A DNA stretch of 64,000 bases from Sphingomonas sp. ATCC 31555 (lineage in GTDB: Bacteria; Pseudomonadota; Alphaproteobacteria; Sphingomonadales; Sphingomonadaceae). Under the pieces are notes generated by a model, which saw only the letters and a list, made by a program, of their open reading frames with translations, had not been told where the DNA came from and searched no databases. The first letter of the stretch is position 1, and every line of letters begins with the position of its first letter. The stretch lies in the NCBI RefSeq assembly GCF_000282895.1, contig NZ_ALBQ01000003.1:117623-181622 (forward strand), given 5' to 3'. Made by a program: the position numbers and the translations under genes. Of this stretch, positions 34,197 to 41,428 are shown in pieces.

Positions 34197-34720
34197 CAGA
34201 AAAGCTCCAATTCTCCGCCGGGTGCGGGCATGGGCGGGGGCGCAACGGGACGTTCTTGGACGCGCTCCGCCACCTTGGTGCAGCGGCTCTTGCCCTCGTG
34301 CGGCAGGAACTCGACCTTGCGGGCGAGCGTGCCGCCGAGATCGCAATGCGCAATCGAAATGCCTTCGGTTTCCATGAACCGGCGGGCGAAGGCAGCATTG
34401 GAGGCACCAATGCCGCCCAGACCGGAGATGATGTTGGCGCCACCATAAAGATGGGCCTGAAGCCGCGTGCGCGTTGCGCCCTTGGCCATCATCCCGTTGA
34501 TCAAGAGCTCCATCGCGTGGACGCCATAGCGCGCCATATCCGAACCCGAGACCTTATGATCCGCGCCGGGTTCTCCCAGCAGGAAATGGTTCATGCCGCC
34601 CACCTTTGCCACCGGGTCGTACAGGCACGCGGCCACGCAGCTTCCCAGCAGAGTCGAGATGATGACATGGGGCTCGCCGATGACTGCGTTTTCGCCCTGG
34701 ACGATGGAAACTCTACGCAT
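34196..34720 (-). CDS. cheD: Chemoreceptor glutamine deamidase CheD
   Basis: 174 residues. Deamidates chemoreceptor glutamines to methylatable glutamates. Catalytic triad visible: C28 in LLGSCVAACLYD, His in VGGMNHFLLGE and Thr in KGATRTRLQAHLYGGA. The C-terminal tail (about 150-174) is Pro-rich. Start overlaps the cheY stop (ATGA) and its own stop overlaps the start of the next gene. CheC, the usual CheD partner, is absent here. Confidence 0.95.
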   Translation of the reverse strand: MRRVSIVQGENAVIGEPHVIISTLLGSCVAACLYDPVAKVGGMNHFLLGEPGADHKVSGSDMARYGVHAMELLINGMMAKGATRTRLQAHLYGGANIISGLGGIGASNAAFARRFMETEGISIAHCDLGGTLARKVEFLPHEGKSRCTKVAERVQERPVAPPPMPAPGGELELF

Positions 34721-35109
34721 CAGGTCAGCTCACCGAAAACGCGTTCGATCTTCTCCTTCAGCGCCGCTGGCGCGAAAGGCTTCACGACATAGTTGTTGAC
34801 GCCCAGCGCGGCCGCTTTCTGCACAACCTCGCGATCCGAAGAGCCGGTGAGCATGATGAACACCGTCTTGCCGATCACCGGATCGGCGCGAACCGCTTCC
34901 AGGAACTGCAGCCCGTCCATATCGGGCATGTTGTAGTCGGAGATGACCAGGTGAACACGATCGCTCTTGATCGCCGGCAGTGCCTCGGTGGCACTCGGCT
35001 TATCGCGCACGTCCTTGAACCCGAGATCCTGTAGCGCACGACGGATCATCGCCCGCATACTGGTCTGATCATCGACGACCATCACCTTAATCTGTGATGC
35101 AGCGGGCAT
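34720..35109 (-). CDS. cheY: Chemotaxis response regulator CheY (copy near cheB)
   Basis: 129-residue single receiver domain. D58 in HLVISDYNMPDMDGL is the phosphorylation site, D13-D14 in VMVVDDQTSMR hold Mg, Thr in IMLTGSSD and Lys in NNYVVKPF complete the switch. It closely follows the CheY type that binds FliM. Two bases after cheB; stop overlaps cheD start. One of two CheY proteins of the operon. Confidence 0.95.
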   Translation of the reverse strand: MPAASQIKVMVVDDQTSMRAMIRRALQDLGFKDVRDKPSATEALPAIKSDRVHLVISDYNMPDMDGLQFLEAVRADPVIGKTVFIMLTGSSDREVVQKAAALGVNNYVVKPFAPAALKEKIERVFGELT

Positions 35110-35111
35110 TT

Positions 35112-36158
35112 TTATGCGCTCCCAACCTTAACCGTTTCGCGACAGGCCTTCAGAATAGCTTCCGGCATTGCCGACAGACCAACTTCCCGTTCCACTGCGC
35201 CGAGTTCCTTCGCGGCGCGGGGCATGCCCCATACCACGCAGGTCTCCTTGCTCTGCCCGAAGGTGCGAGCCCCGGCGCGGCGCATTTCCAGCAAGCCCTG
35301 TGCGCCGTCGCTGCCCATCCCGGTGAGGATGACGCCGACCGCGCCCGAGCCCAGCCGGGCGACCGAGCGGAACAGCACATCCACCGAAGGACGGTGCCCC
35401 GTTACCGGATCGCCATGGATCAGCTTGATCCGGCCGTTCGCCCCCCCAGACAGTTCCATGTGCGTTTCGCCTCCAGGAGCAATATAGACGGTTCCCGGGG
35501 CCACCTGGGCACCATCCGTAGCTTCCACCACCGTTACCCGGCACTCGGCGTTCAGGCGCTGTGCGAAGCTGCGCGTGAAGGTTGCCGGCATGTGCTGAAC
35601 GATCAGGATCGGCGGGCAATCCTCCGGGAGCGACGGCAGCAGCGAGAATAGTGCTTCCACGCCGCCCGTCGACGAGCCGATCGCGATCAGCTGGCCGGCG
35701 GCACCGCCGCCTGCGCCGACGCTCGGCTGGGCGGGCAGGCGCTGCGGCCCGGCGCGGGCGATCGACCGGGCGGCGGTCTTCACCTTCTCGCACAGCAGAT
35801 GCGCGTCGCGTTCGATATCCTCGGGTGTGCCGCTCGGCTTGGTCACATAGTCGACCGCGCCGAGGCGCAGCGCCTCGATCGTCACTTCCGCACCGCGCGC
35901 GGTGAGGGTGGAGCACATCACCACCGGCATCGGCCGGAGGCGCATGATGCGCTCGAGGAACGACAGGCCGTCCATCCCCGGCATTTCGACGTCGAGCGTC
36001 AGCACGTCGGGATTGAGCGCCTTGATCATGTCGCGGGCCGCGAACGGCTCCGGCGCCATGCCGACCACTTCGATATCGGGATCGGCCGAGAGCATCCGCT
36101 TCAGCGTCGCGCGCATGGAAGCGCTGTCGTCGACGATGAGCGTACGTACTGGTTTCAT
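35112..36158 (-). CDS. cheB: Chemoreceptor methylesterase/response regulator CheB
   Basis: 348 residues: receiver (1-125, D56 in LTLDVEMPGMDGLSFLE), a linker (about 126-160) and the methylesterase domain with catalytic Ser in IAIGSSTGGVEAL, His in LIVQHMPATFTRSFA and Asp in LTGMGSDGAQGL. Removes methyl groups from receptors for adaptation when phosphorylated by CheA. Its start overlaps the cheR stop (ATGA). Confidence 0.97.
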   Translation of the reverse strand: MKPVRTLIVDDSASMRATLKRMLSADPDIEVVGMAPEPFAARDMIKALNPDVLTLDVEMPGMDGLSFLERIMRLRPMPVVMCSTLTARGAEVTIEALRLGAVDYVTKPSGTPEDIERDAHLLCEKVKTAARSIARAGPQRLPAQPSVGAGGGAAGQLIAIGSSTGGVEALFSLLPSLPEDCPPILIVQHMPATFTRSFAQRLNAECRVTVVEATDGAQVAPGTVYIAPGGETHMELSGGANGRIKLIHGDPVTGHRPSVDVLFRSVARLGSGAVGVILTGMGSDGAQGLLEMRRAGARTFGQSKETCVVWGMPRAAKELGAVEREVGLSAMPEAILKACRETVKVGSA

Positions 36159-37042
36159 GCCCTGGACTCCGGCTTATGATAAATTGTGTGCCCGCACGAC
36201 CGCATCTTGGCAGCGGCGGGGCCGATCAGTCGTTCGGAATGTCCAATATAGAGGAATGCGCCGGGTGCGAGCTGTTCGACGAAGCGATGTTCCAGCTCTT
36301 CCTTCGCGGGATCCCCGAAATAGATCATTACGTTACGGCAGAAGATCACGTCATACGCGGCCTTGAGGGGCCATGGTTCGAACAGGTTCAGCACCTTTGC
36401 GGTGACGAGCTGGCGCGCTTCGTCCGCCATCTGGAAGCCGCCGGCAGCAGGCCGCATCCAGGTGGAACGATACGGTTCCGGCACGCCGGAGGCGACGTTC
36501 TCGGCATAGACTCCGCGCTGCACCGACTCCACCACATGCGGGGCGATATCGGTGGCCAGCAGCCGCACGTCGGCTTGGCGCAGCCAGGATGCCGAACTCC
36601 GGTCCGGCCCCAGCAGGCACATGGCGATCGTATAGACTTCCTCGCCCGACGAGCACCCTGCCGACCAGATCCGGATCGGGCCCTGCTTGCGCTTCAGCGT
36701 CGGCAGTACCGTTTCGCGGAAATGGTCGAAATGGTGCGGCTCGCGGAAGAAATGCGTGTGGTTGGTCGTGAGCGCGACCACCATCGCATGGCGTTCCTCC
36801 GCATCGCTGTGCACCAGATCGACATAGTCGCAGAAGCGGGTGAGGCCGAACTTGCGCAGCCGCCGCGCGAGGCGGGACTGGACCAGCGTGGTCTTCGCCT
36901 CGCTCAGCGCGATGCGGGCATCCTCGTGCATGATCGTCGCGATGGCCTGGAAGTCGCGAGGCGTGAGCTCCGCCACCTGGCCCGGTGCCATCCCGTTCCC
37001 GGCGCCGGCGGACGCCGTCATGGCGCCCCCGGCGGGGCTCAT
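36155..37042 (-). CDS. cheR: Chemoreceptor methyltransferase CheR
   Basis: 295 residues. The N-terminal helical domain (TPRDFQAIATIMHEDARIAL, SRLARRLRKFGLTRFCDYV) is followed by the SAM-binding domain with RIWSAGCSSGEEVYTIAM, LLATDIAPHVVESVQRGVY and VIFCRNVMIYF. It methylates receptor glutamates. ATG 37042 overlaps the cheW stop; the first about 25 residues are Gly/Ala-rich, and internal Mets (residues 8 and 18) might be used instead. Confidence 0.96.
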   Translation of the reverse strand: MSPAGGAMTASAGAGNGMAPGQVAELTPRDFQAIATIMHEDARIALSEAKTTLVQSRLARRLRKFGLTRFCDYVDLVHSDAEERHAMVVALTTNHTHFFREPHHFDHFRETVLPTLKRKQGPIRIWSAGCSSGEEVYTIAMCLLGPDRSSASWLRQADVRLLATDIAPHVVESVQRGVYAENVASGVPEPYRSTWMRPAAGGFQMADEARQLVTAKVLNLFEPWPLKAAYDVIFCRNVMIYFGDPAKEELEHRFVEQLAPGAFLYIGHSERLIGPAAAKMRSCGHTIYHKPESRA

Positions 37043-37536
37043 GCTGCCAGATCCAGATGCTTGGTGAGGCTCAGCGCGTCGAGATCGAGCAGCAGCACCA
37101 TGCTGCCATTCTCGTCCCGGCTGCCGTCCTTCGCCCGGGTGGCGATGCGCACCAGGCCCGCGATCACGCTTTCCTCCAGCGCGGTCTCGACTGCAGGCGC
37201 CGGCTGGATCTCGCCCACGTTGATGCCGACGATGTCGTTGACCTCATCGACGAGGAAGCCCGCTTGCTTGCCTGCGATGTTGACGACGAGGATGCACGAG
37301 CGTGCGTGGAGCACACTCGGCTCCCAGCCCAGGCGCTCGGCCAGGCCGACGACCGGGATGACGTTGCCGCGCAGGTTGGTCACGCCCTTGACGAAGCTGG
37401 GCACGTTGGGGAGCGGGGTGGGCTCGTCCCATTCGCGGATTTCGATGAGCGCGCTCATGTCGATCCCGAAGATCTGCTTGGCGAGCGAGAAGGTTACGAT
37501 CTTGCGATCATTGGCGGTGTCGGGGGTGGTGCTCAT
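37039..37536 (-). CDS. cheW: Chemotaxis adaptor CheW
   Basis: 165-residue CheW-like SH3 pair linking receptors to CheA. KIVTFSLAKQIFGIDMSALIEIREWDEPTPLPNVPSFVKGVTNLRGNVIPVVGL is canonical, including the NLRGxxxPV loop. Stop overlaps the cheR start and its start overlaps the cheA stop, so the three are translationally coupled. Confidence 0.96.
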   Translation of the reverse strand: MSTTPDTANDRKIVTFSLAKQIFGIDMSALIEIREWDEPTPLPNVPSFVKGVTNLRGNVIPVVGLAERLGWEPSVLHARSCILVVNIAGKQAGFLVDEVNDIVGINVGEIQPAPAVETALEESVIAGLVRIATRAKDGSRDENGSMVLLLDLDALSLTKHLDLAA

Positions 37537-39800
37537 GCTGCCAGTCCTTTGGGCGTGAAACGAGTGGGCGAGGAAACCAGCGCCTCGATGTCGAGGATGA
37601 GAGCGATCGAGCCGTCGCCCAGGATGGTCGCGCCACCCAGGCCGCGGATCGGATGCAGGTTCTGATCCAGGCTCTTGATCACGACTTCGCGACGGTCATC
37701 GATGGTGTCGACGACGAGACCGACCTTGCCCGAGCTTTCGCTCTCGACGATCACCACCAGCGAGTCCTCGATGGCGCGGTCGTCGTTCAGGCCGAAGATC
37801 TCGGTCGCGCGCTTCACCGGCAGATATTCGCCGCGCATGTCGATCACTTCGTGGTCGGGCGCGGTGCGCTTCACCTGGCCGGGCTCGGGCTGGATCGTCT
37901 CCAGCACGTGCGTCAGCGGCAGGACGAAGCGTTGGCCGGCGAGCCGCACGATCATGCCGTCCAGAATGGCCAGCGTGAGCGGGAGGATCATCGTGAAGGT
38001 CGTGCCTTCGCCCGGTACCGAGTGAATCTCGACGCGGCCGCCCAGGGCTTCCACGTTCGAGCGCACCACGTCCATGCCCACGCCGCGACCCGAGATGTTC
38101 GAGATCTTCTCCGCGGTGGAGAAGCCCGGCGCGCAGATCAGCTGGTCGATTTCCTCGTTCGTCAGCACCGCATCGGCGCTGATAATGCCCTTTTCAACCG
38201 CCTTTGCACGGACGCGTTCGCGATTGATGCCGCGGCCATTGTCCGCGACGCGAACGAAGATCCGGGCACCCTTCTGCTCGGCCGACAGCTTGATCGTGCC
38301 GGCGGGGTCCTTGCCCGCCGCGATCCGCTCCTCGGCGCTTTCCAGGCCATGGTCCGCGGCGTTGCGGATCATGTGGGTCAGCGGATCGCCGATCTTCTCG
38401 ATCACGCCCTTGTCGACTTCGGTCGTCTCACCGATCGTCTCGAGGTTGATCTGCTTGCCGGTCTCGACCGAAAGATCGCGGAGCATGCGCGGCACGCGGC
38501 TGAAGGCCTGCCGGATCGGCTGGGCGCGCAGCGACATGACGTTGTCCTGGATCTGCCGGGTGAGGCGGGCCAGTTCGGGCAGTTCAACGCGCTGGCGATC
38601 GGCCGGCGACAGCCGGTCAGCCAGGATCGAGTTGCGGATCACAAGCTCGCCGACCAGGTTGAGCAGCAGGTCGAGCTTGACCAGGTCGACGCGGATGGTC
38701 TGCGCGGCTTCGTTGGCAGGCTTGGCCGGACCGCCACCACCGCCACCACCACCCGGGCCGCCCGAACCCGGCGTGCCGCCACCGCCCGCCGGCGGCGTAG
38801 CGGCCGCTGCGGGGGCGGGATCCGGCGCGGGAGGGGGGGCGGCAGGCGCTGCCGCAGCTGCGGTCGGCGCAGGTGCGGGCGTCGGGGCAGGACCAAGGTC
38901 CATGAAGTCTTCAACGGTGGCGGTGACCGGCACGAACGGGATTTCGTCGCCGTCCATGGGTGCTTCGGTCGTGCCGGGGGGAGGCGTTTCTTCACCACCG
39001 CGCTTGATCTCGATCACCGAGTCCGGCGCGACGAAATCGAAGCAGTCGGAGAGGTCGCTCTCGGGCAGCTCGGCCGGTGCGGCGATGACCCAGGTGACAT
39101 AGCTGTCCTCCGGATCGATCTCGCGAAGTGGCGGCAGCGCGCTGAGATCCACCGACTCGACGCGGGCGCCCAGGCCTTCCAGCTCGCGCACCGTCAGCAG
39201 CGGCTCGGCCGCATTGGCGAGCGCAGCACGCGAGGGCTTGAAGCGGACGGTCCAGCCGGCAGCTTCCTCCGCCGGGCCATCGAGATCATCGAGCGACACG
39301 CCAACGGGGCGGAAGCCGAATTCGTCTTCCTCTTCCTGCATCGCCGGCGCGGGCGCCGGTGCAGCAGGCGCGGGGGCAGGCGCGGCCGCAGCCGGCGCGT
39401 CGCTATCGGGAACGCCCTTGTTGGCGAGCACCTGTTCCAGCGCGCTCAGCGCCGCCGCGTCGTTCGGGCGCGAGGCATTGCCCTTCGCCGCTTCGACATG
39501 ATCGGACAGCACGTCGAACGAGCTGAGCATCACCCGGATCACGCCGGGCGTGGGGACGATCTTTCCAGCACGCACTTCATCGAGCACGTTTTCGAACTTG
39601 TGCGCGAATGCGGTCAAATCCGAATGGCCGAAGGCGCCGGCGCCACCCTTGATCGAGTGAATCGCGCGGAACACGCCGGCAATGGTTTCCGCGGACAGGT
39701 CGCCCGCCTGCATCGCCGACAGGCCTTCTTCGGCTGTCGTGAGGCCTTCAGTGCACTCTTCGAAGAAGATTGCCTGGATATCGTCGAACTCGTCGCTCAC
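37533..39800 (-). CDS. cheA: Chemotaxis histidine kinase CheA
   Basis: 755 residues. P1 phosphotransfer domain (1-110) with phospho-His48 in FRAIHSIKGGAGAFG; a long low-complexity Ala/Pro linker with an embedded domain (about 190-285) in the P2 place; a Gly run at about 345-360; P3 dimerisation (KLDLLLNLVGELVIRNS); P4 ATPase with HMIRNAADHGLE, ADNGRGINRE and GRGVGMDVVRSNVEALGG; P5 CheW-like regulatory domain (about 625-755). GTG start at 39800 overlaps the upstream cheY stop (GTGA). A start at 39860 would add 20 residues without domain support. Confidence 0.96.
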   Translation of the reverse strand: MSDEFDDIQAIFFEECTEGLTTAEEGLSAMQAGDLSAETIAGVFRAIHSIKGGAGAFGHSDLTAFAHKFENVLDEVRAGKIVPTPGVIRVMLSSFDVLSDHVEAAKGNASRPNDAAALSALEQVLANKGVPDSDAPAAAAPAPAPAAPAPAPAMQEEEDEFGFRPVGVSLDDLDGPAEEAAGWTVRFKPSRAALANAAEPLLTVRELEGLGARVESVDLSALPPLREIDPEDSYVTWVIAAPAELPESDLSDCFDFVAPDSVIEIKRGGEETPPPGTTEAPMDGDEIPFVPVTATVEDFMDLGPAPTPAPAPTAAAAAPAAPPPAPDPAPAAAATPPAGGGGTPGSGGPGGGGGGGGPAKPANEAAQTIRVDLVKLDLLLNLVGELVIRNSILADRLSPADRQRVELPELARLTRQIQDNVMSLRAQPIRQAFSRVPRMLRDLSVETGKQINLETIGETTEVDKGVIEKIGDPLTHMIRNAADHGLESAEERIAAGKDPAGTIKLSAEQKGARIFVRVADNGRGINRERVRAKAVEKGIISADAVLTNEEIDQLICAPGFSTAEKISNISGRGVGMDVVRSNVEALGGRVEIHSVPGEGTTFTMILPLTLAILDGMIVRLAGQRFVLPLTHVLETIQPEPGQVKRTAPDHEVIDMRGEYLPVKRATEIFGLNDDRAIEDSLVVIVESESSGKVGLVVDTIDDRREVVIKSLDQNLHPIRGLGGATILGDGSIALILDIEALVSSPTRFTPKGLAA

Positions 39801-40162
39801 GGGCAAACGCGGCGGATGGCCGCTCCCAGCTTGGTGGCTTCGAAGGGCTTGGTAATCCAACCGGTGGCACCGGCATTGCGGGCACGAGTCTTCTTCTCGT
39901 CCGAGAATTCGGTCGAGAGCACCAGGATCGGCACGCCCTTGAACTCGGGAACCTTGCGTACGGCCTCGATCAGCTCGAATCCGTCCATCTTCGGCATATT
40001 GATGTCGGTGATGAGCAGGTCCGGCTTCACCTCGTGCATGCGCTCCAGGCCATGCTGGCCATCATTCGCGCTTTCGATACGAAAGCCCTGCGAGGTCAGC
40101 GAGGTCTTCAGGAGCATCCGCATGCTCGCGGAATCGTCGACGGTAAGGATCAGCTTGGTCAC
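39797..40162 (-). CDS. CheY-like response regulator, copy upstream of cheA
   Basis: 121-residue lone receiver. D53 in DLLITDINMPKMDGFELIE, D9-D10 in LTVDDSASMRMLL, Thr/Ser in LVLSTEFSD and Lys in GWITKPFEA. It has the DSASMR motif common in CheY proteins transcribed with cheA. Overlaps both neighbours by ATGA/GTGA. In two-CheY systems of alphaproteobacteria one CheY often serves as a phosphate sink; which of the two here does so is unknown. Confidence 0.93.
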   Translation of the reverse strand: MTKLILTVDDSASMRMLLKTSLTSQGFRIESANDGQHGLERMHEVKPDLLITDINMPKMDGFELIEAVRKVPEFKGVPILVLSTEFSDEKKTRARNAGATGWITKPFEATKLGAAIRRVCP

Positions 40163-40479
40163 AGGAGGTCTCCGGTATCAATGCCGACCGCGGCGGCGAG
40201 TTGGCAGCGGTTCACACGATCGGTGAAGGCAGTGCTGGGGTTGAGGATGGTGAAGGCCTTGCCGATCCGTTCGGCTTCGGTGCGGGCGGCGATCAGTAGC
40301 TGCAGCACCGCCTGACCGACGCTCTCGACCTGAGAGGCATCGATTTCGACCGGGCCGTCGCCGTCGATCGCCTGGATCAGGCGCGTTTGGAGGTCCGCGG
40401 CCGTCACGGTCGTGCCGTGAGCGGGCAACGCGAGCGCATCATCAGCGCTGTCGTCAAGCGGCGGCAGGGGAAAGTCCAT
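40159..40479 (-). CDS. STAS-domain protein of the chemotaxis operon
   Basis: 106 residues. The C-terminal 80 residues fit the STAS fold (anti-sigma-factor antagonist type): TAADLQTRLIQAIDGDGPVEIDASQVESVGQAVLQLLIAARTEAE, with a Ser in the DASQVESVG loop that is the usual phosphorylation position. Partner unknown; in chemotaxis operons such proteins are frequent near cheY-cheA and are often left unannotated. Its first 26 bases overlap the end of motA, and its stop overlaps the cheY start. Confidence 0.82.
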   Translation of the reverse strand: MDFPLPPLDDSADDALALPAHGTTVTAADLQTRLIQAIDGDGPVEIDASQVESVGQAVLQLLIAARTEAERIGKAFTILNPSTAFTDRVNRCQLAAAVGIDTGDLL

Positions 40480-41338
40480 TCTTGGCCTCGTCGAGAGCGG
40501 TTTCGAGTTGCTGGAAGCTCGGCGCGTACGCGGACGGCGTCATGCGACGGGCGATTTCGATGGCCACCTGCACCGGCTGGTTCTGGGCATAGGCAACGAT
40601 CGCGGTCTTCACGATGGAGAAGGGCTTGGAATCCCCCTCGATGGTTTCGAGCAGCTTGGTGGCGAGCGGGGCGACCACGCAGTAGGAGAGCAGCACGCCC
40701 AGGAAGGTACCGACGAGCGCGCCGCCGATCATCGCGCCCAGGATTTCGGTGGGCTGATCGATCGAGCCCATCGTCTTGATGACGCCGAGCACCGCGGCGA
40801 CGATGCCGATGGCGGGAAGGCCATCGGCCATCAGCTGCAGCGCGTGCTGCGGGCCGGTTTCCTCGTGATGGTGCTTCTCCATATCGGCTTCCATCGCCGA
40901 TTCGAGCTGATGCGGATCTTCGAAGTTCACCGTCATCATCCGCAGGTAATCGCAGATGAATTCGATCAGGTGGTGATCCGCGAGCAGCCGGGGATAGGGC
41001 TTGAAGAGATCGCTTTCTTCCGGCTTGTCCAGGTGCGGTTCAATCCCGGTGGCGCCGGACTTCTTGAACAGTGACAGCAGCGTGAACATCAGCGTCAGCA
41101 GGTCGGTATAGTCGCTTGCCTTCCAGCGGCCGCCCTTGAACGAGCGGACCAGGCCGGCACCGGCCTTCTTCACCGTTGCCATCGAATTGCCGACGATGAA
41201 GGCGCCGATCGCCGCACCGGCAATCGCCATCATTTCGTGTGGCAGCGCGTGCGCGATGATCTCGAACTTGCCGCCCGAGATCACGAAGCTGCCGAACACG
41301 CAACCCAAAATGATTATGAAACCGACGGCGTTCAGCAT
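40454..41338 (-). CDS. motA: Flagellar motor stator protein MotA
   Basis: 294 residues, four transmembrane helices with the large cytoplasmic loop. N-terminus MLNAVGFIIILGCVFGSFVI SGGKF, loop with RRxx-type charges (KPEESDLFKPYPRLLADHHLIEFICDYLRM), and the TM3-TM4 region ADGLPAIGIVAAVLGVIKTMGSI ... EILGAMIGGALVGTFLGVLLSYC with the conserved Pro and Gly pattern. First gene of the motility/chemotaxis operon that ends with motB and the fliL-like gene. Confidence 0.96.
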   Translation of the reverse strand: MLNAVGFIIILGCVFGSFVISGGKFEIIAHALPHEMMAIAGAAIGAFIVGNSMATVKKAGAGLVRSFKGGRWKASDYTDLLTLMFTLLSLFKKSGATGIEPHLDKPEESDLFKPYPRLLADHHLIEFICDYLRMMTVNFEDPHQLESAMEADMEKHHHEETGPQHALQLMADGLPAIGIVAAVLGVIKTMGSIDQPTEILGAMIGGALVGTFLGVLLSYCVVAPLATKLLETIEGDSKPFSIVKTAIVAYAQNQPVQVAIEIARRMTPSAYAPSFQQLETALDEAKNGLSPAAA

Positions 41339-41373
41339 GACGGGCTCGAAAACTTTCCCTGGATGTTTCCAGA

Positions 41374-41379
41374 ATTATA
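41374..41379 (-). promoter_or_regulatory. Possible -10 element for the motA-che-motB operon
   Basis: A perfect TATAAT on the minus strand, 36 bases upstream of motA. No TTGACA-like -35 lies at 16-18 bases, nor is there a sigma-28 or sigma-54 consensus. It could be a minimal housekeeping promoter or chance. Confidence 0.35.
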
Positions 41380-41428
41380 GGATGGTTTGGGACGCAGCGG
41401 TGGCTCGGGACTATTGCTTAGTGACGAT

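Noticed and set aside
37653..40226. Long plus-strand open frame (857 codons) antisense to cheA
   Set aside because: It mirrors cheA and its neighbours, is low-complexity (Arg/Gly/Ala/His) and has no recognisable domain. It results from the GC-rich codon bias of the real gene.
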